Source of the DNA: Candidatus Aenigmatarchaeota archaeon
GTDB taxonomy: Archaea > Aenigmatarchaeota > Aenigmatarchaeia > CG10238-14
DNA: 26,589 nt
Direction: 5' to 3'
Assembly: GCA_017610225.1 (NCBI GenBank)
Contig: JAFCCM010000023.1
Span: 1-26,589 of the forward strand
Shown here: piece after piece, positions 14,469 to 20,985 of the stretch
How positions within the stretch are numbered: the stretch's first letter is position 1
Layout: the number at the start of each line of letters is the position of its first letter
Position numbers and translations under genes: made by a program
The notes under the pieces: model-generated
What the model was told of the DNA's origin: nothing
The model's input: only the letters and a program-made list of their open reading frames with translations
The model's database searches: none

Positions 14469-14766
14469 ACATATTATGCAAACGAGAACACATTGCAACA
14501 GATGTGGCTCACCTCTAAGTTTTGTACTTGAAACTTATAGTAATAAGACTTTGCCAGATTCGATTTGGATCACATGGGAATGTTCTTGTTATATTAAAGA
14601 TTCAGAATTGTACAAAGCTGGGCATCGTTTTGAAAGAAATATGCTTGCTGCTAAATGTAGCAAGCATATCAATTACCTCGCCAAACGAGGTAAAGATGCC
14701 TTAGAGGAGCTTCAACTTGAAGATGATCTTTATGATTTTCTCAATGTGAAGCACTGCTATAGCTGA
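14452..14766 (+). CDS. Zinc-ribbon-like small protein (about 97-104 aa)
   Basis: Possible starts are ATG 14452 (overlapping the previous gene) or ATG 14476; neither has a strong ribosome site. The N-terminal part has a zinc-ribbon-like pair HCNRCGSPL and ECSCYIK about 25 residues apart. The rest is helical and charged (AKRGKDALEELQLEDDLYDFL), ending KHCYS. Function unknown. The coding sequence contains two strong consecutive hairpins at 14639-14669 and 14673-14693, and a structured RNA region follows directly after the stop. Confidence 0.58.
   Translation: MRKNTKHIMQTRTHCNRCGSPLSFVLETYSNKTLPDSIWITWECSCYIKDSELYKAGHRFERNMLAAKCSKHINYLAKRGKDALEELQLEDDLYDFLNVKHCYS
14639..14693 (+). other. Two tandem perfect stem-loops inside the zinc-ribbon-like gene
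   Basis: First stem: 14639-14649 with 14659-14669, 11 perfect pairs around a 9-base loop (core ATGCTTGCT / AGCAAGCAT). Second stem: TTACCTCG (14673-14680) with CGAGGTAA (14686-14693), 8 perfect pairs around loop CCAAA. They are three bases apart and locally GC-richer than the flanks. Such strong adjacent stems are unusual in coding sequence of this composition. Confidence 0.6.
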
Positions 14767-14773
14767 ATCGGAG

Positions 14774-14919
14774 ATGGGTTACTGGTAAGTTTTCCCATAA
14801 TGTCGAAATAAAACCAGTCGGGGTACAGGGAAAGAATTATCCCCGTGAGAGGTAGGACCAAAAAAATTCCTATGGTAGGTAAGTATTTTAACCTGGAGGT
14901 CACTATGACTCCTTTTTTT
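14774..14919 (+). ncRNA. Candidate structured RNA with H-type pseudoknot and terminator
   Basis: This is the first half of a 384-base stretch (14767-15150) without a gene. ATGGG (14774-14778) can pair with CCCAT (14794-14798) while ACTGGT (14781-14786) pairs with ACCAGT (14813-14818); the two stems interleave as in an H-type pseudoknot. CGGGG (14819-14823) pairs with CCCCG (14841-14845). CCTA/TAGG (near 14869-14879) forms a small stem, and the region ends with the terminator at 14895-14919. It could be a small RNA processed from the upstream transcript, a 3'-UTR element or an attenuator. No known riboswitch or tRNA pattern is recognised. Confidence 0.45.
14895..14919 (+). terminator. Rho-independent terminator
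   Basis: GGA-GTCA (14895-14902, one bulged G) pairs with TGACTCC (14906-14912) around a three-base loop, followed by seven T and then a further T-rich run. It ends the structured RNA region and is immediately followed by the second copy of the promoter-like block. Confidence 0.82.
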
Positions 14920-14921
14920 AT

Positions 14922-14977
14922 TTATTTTTTTTGTTCTATTTATATAATCATTTACTATATATATTAATAATTGATAT
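14922..14977 (+). repeat. Promoter-like AT-rich block, copy 2
   Basis: Second copy of the block at 14062-14116, again directly behind a terminator. Here it is followed after seven bases by the long stem of the structured RNA at 14984-15121, so a transcript starting near its right edge would begin with that structure. This supports a promoter function for the block. Confidence 0.65.
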
Positions 14978-14983
14978 AAGTAT

Positions 14984-15121
14984 TGGCGACTACTTTGTAA
15001 CGTAAATTAGCGTTTTAAGGAACGCGCCGATTGCTTACTCCTGCATGTACGTTGTCGCCATTAGCAGTCAGAAGTAAACACCACGCCCGGTGGATTGCTC
15101 TTACGGTGCAAGGAGTTTGCA
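14984..15121 (+). ncRNA. Candidate structured leader RNA or small RNA with loop-loop pairing
   Basis: Outer stem TGGCGAC (14984-14990) pairs with GTCGCCA (15054-15060); after an 8-base bulge AACGTA (14999-15004) continues with TACGTT (15048-15053). Inside lies hairpin GCGTT/AACGC (15010-15014 with 15021-15025). Downstream, TGCAA/TTGCA (15107-15111 with 15117-15121) presents loop GGAGT, which is exactly complementary to ACTCC (15037-15041) in the first domain; the complementarity extends to TGCA on either side as an alternative pairing. The 77-base outer stem span looked like a tRNA but lacks a T arm. The microprotein gene at 15151 follows with its own AAAGGA site, so this may be its regulatory leader or a separate RNA. 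Confidence 0.5.
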
Positions 15122-15150
15122 TTCGGTAACTTTATAGAAAGGAAAATAAA

Positions 15151-15237
15151 ATGGATTTAACTACATTTATCGTTTTATTAGTAATTGGAATTTTGGGTGG
15201 GGTTTCCAGTATTGTCAATGATTATTTTAAGGATTAA
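15151..15237 (+). CDS. Putative membrane microprotein (28 aa)
   Basis: A 28-residue ORF with GAAAGGAAAATAAA before the ATG. The product is one hydrophobic helix (TTFIVLLVIGILGGVSSIV) with a short polar end (NDYFKD). It directly follows the structured RNA region and lies 18 bases before another single-pass membrane protein gene. The ribosome site matches those of neighbouring genes. Very small ORFs are uncertain, but position and hydrophobicity favour a real microprotein. Confidence 0.5.
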   Translation: MDLTTFIVLLVIGILGGVSSIVNDYFKD

Positions 15238-15255
15238 AATTATAGGAGGAATATT

Positions 15256-15456
15256 ATGGAATTTTTAGGAATTGCTTTAATAATCATTACGGTTATGATT
15301 TCCGTTCATGTTGTATATGAACATGGAAAAAAGGCAGGAATGTCAGATGGTCGTCGAGAGATTTTACAAGAAAATCTTCACCGAGCTGAAGCTGAGAAGA
15401 TCAATTTTGACAAAGACTTCAAAGAAAATATGGCAAAAATAGGTGTTTATACATAA
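15256..15456 (+). CDS. Single-pass membrane protein with charged cytoplasmic/helical tail (66 aa)
   Basis: A transmembrane helix at about residues 3-21 (FLGIALIIITVMISVHVV) is followed by a charged, helical tail (EHGKKAGMSDGRREILQENLH) likely to form a coiled coil. ATAGGAGG precedes the ATG. Similar short anchored helices with G-x-x-x-G-R-x patterns occur among phage membrane proteins without assigned function. A terminator follows at 15461-15498. Confidence 0.72.
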   Translation: MEFLGIALIIITVMISVHVVYEHGKKAGMSDGRREILQENLHRAEAEKINFDKDFKENMAKIGVYT

Positions 15457-15460
15457 TAAA

Positions 15461-15498
15461 AATGAGTGGGGATTTATCTTATACCCTGCTCATTTTTT
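15461..15498 (+). terminator. Rho-independent terminator
   Basis: AATGAG (15461-15466) pairs with CTCATT (15489-15494), and the inner GGG/CCC can add pairs after small mismatches; a run of T (15493-15498) follows. It lies five bases after the stop of the 66-aa gene. Confidence 0.75.
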
Positions 15499-15525
15499 AT
15501 AAGAATTAGAATAGGAGAAAATAAA

Positions 15526-15777
15526 ATGAGTTTAAAAAAATTTTCAACAAAAGATTTAAAGTATGAATTAAAACGAAGAGAGAATCTCGGAGATAAACCA
15601 CAGCAATTAGATATTCCTAAACTAAGTAATTTAAAAGATATTCTATCAGAATATATAGATGATATATTTAATAATAAATATAATCCAGATTCTGATGATG
15701 TAAATTATATATTTGAAGAAGCCATGAAAGCTTTTTATGGAAATGATATATTTGAATGGATAGGAAATAATACATAA
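15526..15777 (+). CDS. Small acidic protein of unknown function (83 aa)
   Basis: The start at 15526 follows AGGAGAAAATAAA; the longer in-frame reading from 15466 would translate the upstream terminator and is rejected. The product begins MSLKKFSTKDLKYELKRRE, a helix that resembles the short 'ST.DL..EL.KR' motif found at the start of many small phage proteins, followed by an acidic Asn/Asp-rich part. Function unknown. Confidence 0.72.
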   Translation: MSLKKFSTKDLKYELKRRENLGDKPQQLDIPKLSNLKDILSEYIDDIFNNKYNPDSDDVNYIFEEAMKAFYGNDIFEWIGNNT

Positions 15778-15789
15778 GGGAGAATTAAC

Positions 15790-16083
15790 ATGAAATACAT
15801 ATGGTCAGAACAAGATATAAAATGTGGAATGTTTGTATGTCGTACACCAATTAATGATAGTAAATTTGAACCATCTGGTTGGAATGCAAAATGGATGCAT
15901 AAAATAGGATTTATTGGTGGAGCAAGTAAAGGTTCTGTTTTAATTTGTATGGCAGATGGTATGGTTGGAAGAAAAAGAACTCCAAAGGAAATAGCAGATT
16001 ATTTAACGGAGAATGATATGATGACAATGCCTCATAAATGGGTAATAGAAATGTTTGAATACATGCGAGATTGGTATATATGA
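15790..16083 (+). CDS. Protein of unknown function (97 aa)
   Basis: A soluble protein with a strand/turn-rich core (KIGFIGGASKGSVLICMADGMVG) and a C-terminal helix after KRTPKEIADYLTENDM. Two Cys occur near the N terminus (KCGMFVC). The 'S.....D....R..tP..iA..L' pattern resembles small phage proteins of unknown function. AAGGGAG precedes the ATG. It overlaps the possible ATG of the next gene (ATGA at 16080-16083). Confidence 0.72.
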   Translation: MKYIWSEQDIKCGMFVCRTPINDSKFEPSGWNAKWMHKIGFIGGASKGSVLICMADGMVGRKRTPKEIADYLTENDMMTMPHKWVIEMFEYMRDWYI

Positions 16084-16094
16084 AAGGAGATGTA

Positions 16095-16292
16095 GTGGAA
16101 TCAAATTATAACTATATAATAAAAACAGAAATTAAAATTGAAAGTCGTAAATCATATATTAAACACCTCAGAGCAATGATATTATATATGGAAGAAGAGG
16201 TTACAGATGAAGGTTTCCATTTAATGGCACTTGGTTTAAAAACTTTTCCGGGTGTGGAAACTTTTAAAGTAGTGGGGGTTGAGGAGATATAA
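16095..16292 (+). CDS. Small protein of unknown function (65-70 aa)
   Basis: Two starts are possible: GTG 16095, preceded by AAAGGAG with short spacing, or ATG 16080, which overlaps the previous stop as ATGA but has no ribosome site. I favour GTG. The product has a basic helical part (KIESRKSYIKHLRAM) and an acidic Met-rich middle, ending KVVGVEEI. No family recognised. Three bases separate it from a small lipoprotein gene. Confidence 0.6.
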   Translation: MESNYNYIIKTEIKIESRKSYIKHLRAMILYMEEEVTDEGFHLMALGLKTFPGVETFKVVGVEEI

Positions 16293-16294
16293 AA

Positions 16295-16438
16295 ATGAAA
16301 AAATGGATTTTACTATTTTTTATTTTATTTATTACCGCATGTTGTCAACCAGAAGGAAATTATAAAGAATGTGTAGAAAATGGCGGGTCTCTTTGTATTG
16401 ATTTTTATCCAAAATGTAAATGTGATAGTGAGAAGTGA
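16295..16438 (+). CDS. Small lipoprotein (47 aa)
   Basis: A 47-residue ORF with a lipoprotein signal (MKKWILLFFILFITAC, Cys at 16, followed by a second Cys) and a mature part of about 30 residues with four further Cys (ECVENGG, LCIDF, KCKCD). The mature domain is probably a tiny disulfide-bonded knot. GAGGAG precedes the ATG. Location would be a membrane-anchored envelope peptide. Size and Cys content recall phage exclusion lipopeptides or Rz1-like spanins, but the Pro-rich character of Rz1 is missing. Confidence 0.65.
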   Translation: MKKWILLFFILFITACCQPEGNYKECVENGGSLCIDFYPKCKCDSEK

Positions 16439-16450
16439 AGGAGAAAATAA

Positions 16451-16699
16451 ATGGGATATTTTAACGATAAGCATATTAAATATTTTTGCCAAGATAAAAC
16501 AATAGCAAAAATTATTCCAAATAAAAAATTTCCAACTGAAATAGCAAAAATTGTGTTTACAGATGGTACATATCTAGAATTATTTGCAGTAGAAAAGAAA
16601 AATTGTTTTTCTCATGAAGCACAAATTATATGTACGCCTAAAGATAAAAATAATAAAGTAATTCAATCAATTACTATTGAAAAGGAGAAAGAATTATGA
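16451..16699 (+). CDS. Small protein of unknown function (82 aa)
   Basis: A soluble beta-strand-rich sequence (IAKIIPNKKFPTEIAKIVF, TYLELFAVEKK) with Cys at three positions. GAAGGAG precedes the ATG. Its stop overlaps the start of the following lipoprotein gene as ATGA (16696-16699), which suggests coupled translation. Function unknown. Confidence 0.68.
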   Translation: MGYFNDKHIKYFCQDKTIAKIIPNKKFPTEIAKIVFTDGTYLELFAVEKKNCFSHEAQIICTPKDKNNKVIQSITIEKEKEL

Positions 16700-17199
16700 A
16701 AAAGTTATTTGTAGTGTGGTTGATGGTCATGGTAATGGTAGTTGGGATGGTTGGGTGTGTAGCAACACAACCAATTGAAACAAAAATTGAAAGAGTTGTA
16801 CAAATGCAAGATTATGAAAAAGATTATATTTATGATTCTGTTCGGATGTGGATAGCAGAAAATTTTAAGTCAGCTAAAAAAGTGATTGAATACGAGGATA
16901 AAGAAACAGACACAATTATTGGTAATGGTTCTGTGGCATATCCAAGAAAATCTTCTCGTGTAACTAATATTACTTTTACAATGCGTGTTGATGTGAAAAA
17001 TAATAAATTTCGTATTACCTTTATGAATTTAGGACTTTATTCTCCACCCTATTATAATGCATGGATAGGTAGTCAACCTGCTTATGAACGTTCTTTGACC
17101 AATCAAGCACAATTTGATGTTGTTAAACCAAAACTTCTTGCTTTTGGTGATGAAATTAAATTATATGTAGAACAGAATAGCAAGAAGAAAGACTGGTAA
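16696..17199 (+). CDS. Lipoprotein with DUF4468-like (TBP-fold) domain (167 aa)
   Basis: A lipoprotein signal with lipobox GMVGC (C21) leads into a mature part resembling DUF4468-type domains: a helix YDSVRMWIAENFKSAK, then IEYEDKETDTIIGNGS and TFTMRVDVKNNKFRITF. These domains have a TBP-like fold and occur in bacterial lipoproteins of unknown role. A Tyr/Pro-rich segment (LYSPPYYNAW) follows. The gene is coupled to the upstream 82-aa gene by ATGA overlap and closes the operon before the terminator at 17224-17268. Predicted location is the cell envelope. A bacterial-origin gene acquired by the phage is likely. Confidence 0.78.
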   Translation: MKKLFVVWLMVMVMVVGMVGCVATQPIETKIERVVQMQDYEKDYIYDSVRMWIAENFKSAKKVIEYEDKETDTIIGNGSVAYPRKSSRVTNITFTMRVDVKNNKFRITFMNLGLYSPPYYNAWIGSQPAYERSLTNQAQFDVVKPKLLAFGDEIKLYVEQNSKKKDW

Positions 17200-17223
17200 G
17201 ATAAAGGATTAAATAAATTTAAG

Positions 17224-17268
17224 CAGGGGTGACCTCGATAGTAGTTAAGAGGTTGCCCTTGTTTTTTT
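17224..17268 (+). terminator. Rho-independent terminator
   Basis: A 13-pair stem (17224-17236 with 17249-17261, three G-T wobbles) with a 12-base loop is followed by seven T (17262-17268). It lies 24 bases after the DUF4468-like lipoprotein gene. Confidence 0.87.
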
Positions 17269-17286
17269 GAGGAGAGGAGGGAATAA

Positions 17287-17787
17287 ATGGATTTAACATT
17301 TATAGCTATAATTATAGGAATGATAGTCGAATTATTTTTTATAAAATTATTTTCAATACTTATTACAGCTTTAATATCTATGTATTGTAGTCTTGTTGTA
17401 TTACATTATAAAGATTTTGATCAACTAAAGAATAAGGTATTTAAAGTACTTTCTAACTTAAAGGATATGGATCATACTTATGATGAAGTTTGGTTACGAA
17501 GAGATTTAATATTTGAAGTTAGTTTGGATTTACAAGTATTAAATCATAGTTATGCAGAAATATGTATTAGAGAAATTGGTAATAAGCTTTTAAAGTACAC
17601 AGAAAAAAATAAAGAAACCCCCACCGAATTTACAAAAATGTGTTTAAGAGCACTTAGAGAAAAATGTCCAAAAATTAATATTCCCAATCCTGATTATATT
17701 TATATTCCTGATAAAATTCTAGAAAATGCTTTAAAAGATGTAAAAAAATTAAAACCAAATTGGTGTGTTATTTTTAAACCTTTTTAA
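17287..17787 (+). CDS. Membrane-anchored protein of unknown function (166 aa)
   Basis: The N-terminal 42 residues are hydrophobic and probably form two transmembrane helices (FIAIIIGMIVELFFIKLF and ILITALISMYCSLVVLH). The rest is a helical, charged soluble domain of about 120 residues with several conserved-looking Tyr/Trp positions (HTYDEVWLRRDL, HSYAEICIREIG) forming two related half-motifs, and a C-terminal Pro/Tyr segment (NPDYIYIPDKIL). GAGGAGAGGAGG lies before the ATG. No family recognised. Confidence 0.75.
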   Translation: MDLTFIAIIIGMIVELFFIKLFSILITALISMYCSLVVLHYKDFDQLKNKVFKVLSNLKDMDHTYDEVWLRRDLIFEVSLDLQVLNHSYAEICIREIGNKLLKYTEKNKETPTEFTKMCLRALREKCPKINIPNPDYIYIPDKILENALKDVKKLKPNWCVIFKPF

Positions 17788-17888
17788 TCTAGAACGTATG
17801 GACTATAAAATCTTTTTATATATCAACAACTTATATAGACGTTTACTAAATTTTATAGAACAAACAATTAAATAAAAAGGAGAAGAAC

Positions 17889-18248
17889 ATGAAAGAATTG
17901 AAAGATCATATTAAAAAATGTAAGGATTTATACAACGAAAACAAAGATTGGATTGAAGCGACAACATTTGAGTCTCCAGGAGATAAAGAAACCCTTTATC
18001 AATTCGTTAGTGAATATAAGAGACTAAAAGGAAGACACCCAACAGATAAATGTATGGAAAATTTGAATATGTTTTTTAAATTGACTTTCATTGCTTTTGG
18101 TCATGGAAGTATGGAAAAGTATGAAGGATCTAAAACATTTTGGAATAGTCGTCAAGAATCATTTGATTGTTTTGTTGGATATTTAGGAAGTCTTGTTGAA
18201 GCAAATAGATATTTTGAATCTGTGAATAATATAAAAGGTTATTCATAA
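17889..18248 (+). CDS. Protein of unknown function (119 aa)
   Basis: A soluble, charged, helical protein with a strong AAAAAGGAG site. Features include the segment YKRLKGRHPTDKCMENLNMFF and FWNSRQESFDCFVGYLGSLVEA. No catalytic motif. Its stop codon overlaps the start of the HNH gene (TAATG at 18246-18250), so the endonuclease may be translated by re-initiation after this gene. Confidence 0.75.
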   Translation: MKELKDHIKKCKDLYNENKDWIEATTFESPGDKETLYQFVSEYKRLKGRHPTDKCMENLNMFFKLTFIAFGHGSMEKYEGSKTFWNSRQESFDCFVGYLGSLVEANRYFESVNNIKGYS

Positions 18249-19300
18249 TGAATGATAAAGTTAAATGTTTAGAATGTGGGAGAGAGTTTGGGCTTATAAC
18301 GAGTCAACATTTAAAGATTTGTTGTAGCCTAACTCTAAAAGAGTATAAAGAAAAATATCCGGGTGTTGAAACTATTTCAGAAAAAATTAAGTCAATAAGA
18401 AAACAAAATTGCAAAAATATGATTGGTCAAACTAAAACAGTTAAGTGTAATAAATGTGGTAAAAATATGGAAACTGCAGTGGTCAATCATTGGGAATTTA
18501 TATGTGATATATGTAGGGAACCAGAAACTTATGAAGGAAAAATTTATATTAAAGATAAAGATTTGGTTGTATGTCAGATTTGTTGGGTTGGATTAGAGCA
18601 AATAACATGGATGCATACTAAATTACATGGAATAACTTTAAAGGAATATCAAGAAAAATTTCCTAGTTCTTTAATTACAAATAAAAAAATACGAGAACAA
18701 AGAAGAGAAAGAAATATTGGAAATAAAAATCCATCCAAAAGAAAAGATGTTAGAGAAAAAATGAAAATTGCTCAAACTTTTACTGCCGATAGATATAGTA
18801 AAAAATATCCCTGGATTTTTCCAGAGATTGAAAAGATAAAAAATAATCTTGAAGTAATTGAAGTTCAATGTAAATTATGTAAAAAATGGTTTGAACCTAC
18901 TAAAATACAATTACAAGAAAGGATAAGAGCTCTTTGTTATGGGTCAGAAGGGCAGTATATGTATTGTTCTGATGAATGTAAAGGGAATTGTCCCTTATAT
19001 AGATTAAACCCAACTCAATTTTTAGCAAAAGGAACTGATCTTCCATATACAGCTTCAGAATATCAAGTTTGGAGAAATGAAGTTTTAAGAAGACAAAAAA
19101 TTATATATGAAAAAAATTGTTGTGAAAAGTGTGAGTCTGAAGAAGATTTACATGTTCATCATGAAAGACCTCAAAAAACTCATCCTCATATGGCACTCGA
19201 TCCAGATAATGGGATTGTTCTATGTAAAAAATGTCACTATAAATATTTTCATACGGGTGAATGTTCAACAGGAAATTTAGCAAATAAAGATATGTGCTAA
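18248..19300 (+). CDS. HNH homing-type endonuclease with two MucR-like zinc fingers
   Basis: A 350-residue nuclease. Two similar N-terminal units (about 7-40 and 109-140) carry C-x2-C and His residues followed by TLKEYKEKYPG and TLKEYQEKFPS, typical of MucR/ROS-like fingers used for DNA binding. Between them lies another Cys-rich patch (KCNKCGKN, ICDICRE). A third Cys block (QCKLCKKWF, YCSDECKGNCPLY) is shared with the enzyme at 9983-10828. The C-terminal HNH domain has C292-x2-C295, HVHHERP (303-309) and C326-x2-C329-H330. It is the last gene before the convergent terminator and overlaps the stop of its neighbour. Likely a free-standing homing enzyme; it could target an allelic junction near the MCP end. 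Confidence 0.86.
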   Translation: MNDKVKCLECGREFGLITSQHLKICCSLTLKEYKEKYPGVETISEKIKSIRKQNCKNMIGQTKTVKCNKCGKNMETAVVNHWEFICDICREPETYEGKIYIKDKDLVVCQICWVGLEQITWMHTKLHGITLKEYQEKFPSSLITNKKIREQRRERNIGNKNPSKRKDVREKMKIAQTFTADRYSKKYPWIFPEIEKIKNNLEVIEVQCKLCKKWFEPTKIQLQERIRALCYGSEGQYMYCSDECKGNCPLYRLNPTQFLAKGTDLPYTASEYQVWRNEVLRRQKIIYEKNCCEKCESEEDLHVHHERPQKTHPHMALDPDNGIVLCKKCHYKYFHTGECSTGNLANKDMC

Positions 19301-19308
19301 CGAAAAAT

Positions 19309-19349
19309 ACTCAGCCATCCATATAAATAAATGACTGAGTCTTTTTTTT
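19309..19349. terminator. Bidirectional terminator between convergent operons
   Basis: ACTCAG (19309-19314) pairs with CTGAGT (19335-19340). Eight T follow on the plus strand (19342-19349) and AAAAA precedes the left arm (19303-19307), giving a T run for minus-strand transcripts. It lies between the HNH gene stop at 19300 and the major capsid gene end at 19383, where it can end transcription from both sides. Confidence 0.82.
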
Positions 19350-19382
19350 CGTCGTTTTTATTACTTCAATTTAACTAACAAC

Positions 19383-20834
19383 TTATGCACCAATTGTCAA
19401 ACTGGCTATGCCCTGACTCCTAACTAATGCTGTAGCGTATCTGCTCAGGATAGTTAGACTTGGTGTATAGCCTAACGGATAAGGATGCAATACCGCTGGT
19501 ACATATGGAGAATAGAAATAAACAGCTTTCAGTTCTTCCATTGGTTTGAAGACCATTAACATAGTACCTTGTGGAACAACAGCACTAGTTAGTACTCTCC
19601 ATTTTCCACCAGAAACTGTCGCTGATCTGTAACCTAAGTCACCATCAACTGAAGATGTTCCAACATAATTAAATGTTTGTAGATCTTCCAGAATAGCAAC
19701 ATCAAGTGGATTCGCCAGGATGGTGTTTCCAGCATCAATGTTAGTATCTGTATAAATTGTACCAGACAATTCATTCAGTGGAGTGATGATATTTTCATGC
19801 CAATACTTAGCTCCCCAAGTATATGCCCCAGGTGGAGTTCTATTAAATGTCTTTGTATGACCAGCACCATTTAATCTTGTATTAGCTGTAATCAGAGCAT
19901 TTATAATCTCTCTGTCAATATCCAGAGCAACTTGCTGACCCAGAATATTTACGATTTCCGCTTGGATTGAAACATCAAACAGAGCTCTCATGTCTTGCTC
20001 CATATTAACAGTCCAATTAGCAGAGATTTGACGATCTTTAGCATACAGACGAACTTTGTCTACACTTAAAGTAACAGAAGGATTAATTCTGTTTTCTTCC
20101 AGAGAAGTGGTCACTTGATATCTTACATAAACTGCAACACCTGTAGTATTAGAAATTGCAAGAGTACCATTTAAATAATCGACCATACCTGAAACTACGT
20201 CTGAATTTACACCGATTGTTATACTTGAACTAAAATGTCCTTCAACAGCTGGAACGATTGAAACTTCTGTCCATGCTGTACCATCTGTAGAAACAGCTGT
20301 GATTTCAAAATCTCTTTCTAAATGAGCTTGAGTTTTTGTTAACCCAGCAACATTTAAAATATCATATGCACTTTGTGGAACACCAACTGTAGCAGTAACT
20401 GGAGTACCAATTCCAGCACCCTGAGAAATATCAGGTGTCATAGTAGGTGCATCATATTTTGTTCCACTGTTTGATGGTGAAAACTGAGCTTTAATAAAAG
20501 CTTTTACACATTCAGGTTTATCCATTGGTGCAACTGTAACTGCTTCCTTAGCAACCAGTTTAGGATAGAACACTCTCAAAATAGGTAGTGTTAAACTTTC
20601 ATAAGGATTAATCTGAAACATTGAATTTTCTAAAAGATTAATTCTTGTGTTTTCTGCCAGTTGTGTAAATACTTTACGATCTTTCTTATCCTCGATTGAT
20701 TCTGCTAACCCTGTTACATAAGCATTAAAAGCAGCGTCGTCAACAAGTACTGCTTTCATATTGCCAGGCTTTGAAGGATCTATCCCAGATAATTTCTTAG
20801 TAGTCCGATAGACTTCTGTTAGTAATTCTTTCAT
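19383..20834 (-). CDS. Major capsid protein (T4 gp23-like, HK97 fold)
   Basis: A 483-residue protein positioned after the prohead protease and scaffold-position genes, as gp23 is in T4. Supporting segments: the N-terminal helical part with NPYESLTLPILRVFYPKLVA, typical of myovirus capsid proteins; the helix VDKVRLYAKDRQISANWTVN; and the C-terminal domain with YFYSPYVPAVLHPYPLG followed by SLTILSRYA. Residues about 125-250 include a Thr/Val/Ser-rich beta insertion that could be an elaborated surface domain. T4-type proteases cut after Glu in L-x-E or I-x-E contexts; LAE at residues 43-45 is one possible maturation site, but it is not certain. A strong GGAGGT site lies nine bases upstream. It is the last gene of the minus-strand operon, followed by a bidirectional terminator. 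Confidence 0.88.
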   Translation of the reverse strand: MKELLTEVYRTTKKLSGIDPSKPGNMKAVLVDDAAFNAYVTGLAESIEDKKDRKVFTQLAENTRINLLENSMFQINPYESLTLPILRVFYPKLVAKEAVTVAPMDKPECVKAFIKAQFSPSNSGTKYDAPTMTPDISQGAGIGTPVTATVGVPQSAYDILNVAGLTKTQAHLERDFEITAVSTDGTAWTEVSIVPAVEGHFSSSITIGVNSDVVSGMVDYLNGTLAISNTTGVAVYVRYQVTTSLEENRINPSVTLSVDKVRLYAKDRQISANWTVNMEQDMRALFDVSIQAEIVNILGQQVALDIDREIINALITANTRLNGAGHTKTFNRTPPGAYTWGAKYWHENIITPLNELSGTIYTDTNIDAGNTILANPLDVAILEDLQTFNYVGTSSVDGDLGYRSATVSGGKWRVLTSAVVPQGTMLMVFKPMEELKAVYFYSPYVPAVLHPYPLGYTPSLTILSRYATALVRSQGIASLTIGA

Positions 20835-20985
20835 TAATTTGTTACCTCCGTAATTATGTATTTAAATTTAAGAATTTATTCCTATTTTAATTATGTTCTA
20901 AACTATTTGGGATGTTAGTTTTATGCCTATCAGAGGGGTAGGATTAGTTTGTTTCTCAAATTTTCTGGAACCAAACTGGTTTGAT

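Noticed and set aside
14984..15060. A 77-base span closed by a 7-bp stem, at first sight a tRNA
   Set aside because: There is no T-arm sequence before the 3' strand, no recognisable D arm, and the inner pairing continues the outer stem after a bulge. It is kept as a structured RNA instead.
15466..15525. Upstream extension of the 83-aa gene
   Set aside because: It runs through the terminator at 15461-15498; the ATG at 15526 has a proper ribosome site.
17798..17875. A 25-codon ORF between the 166-aa and 119-aa genes
   Set aside because: It has no ribosome binding site and no recognisable feature; likely chance in AT-rich sequence.
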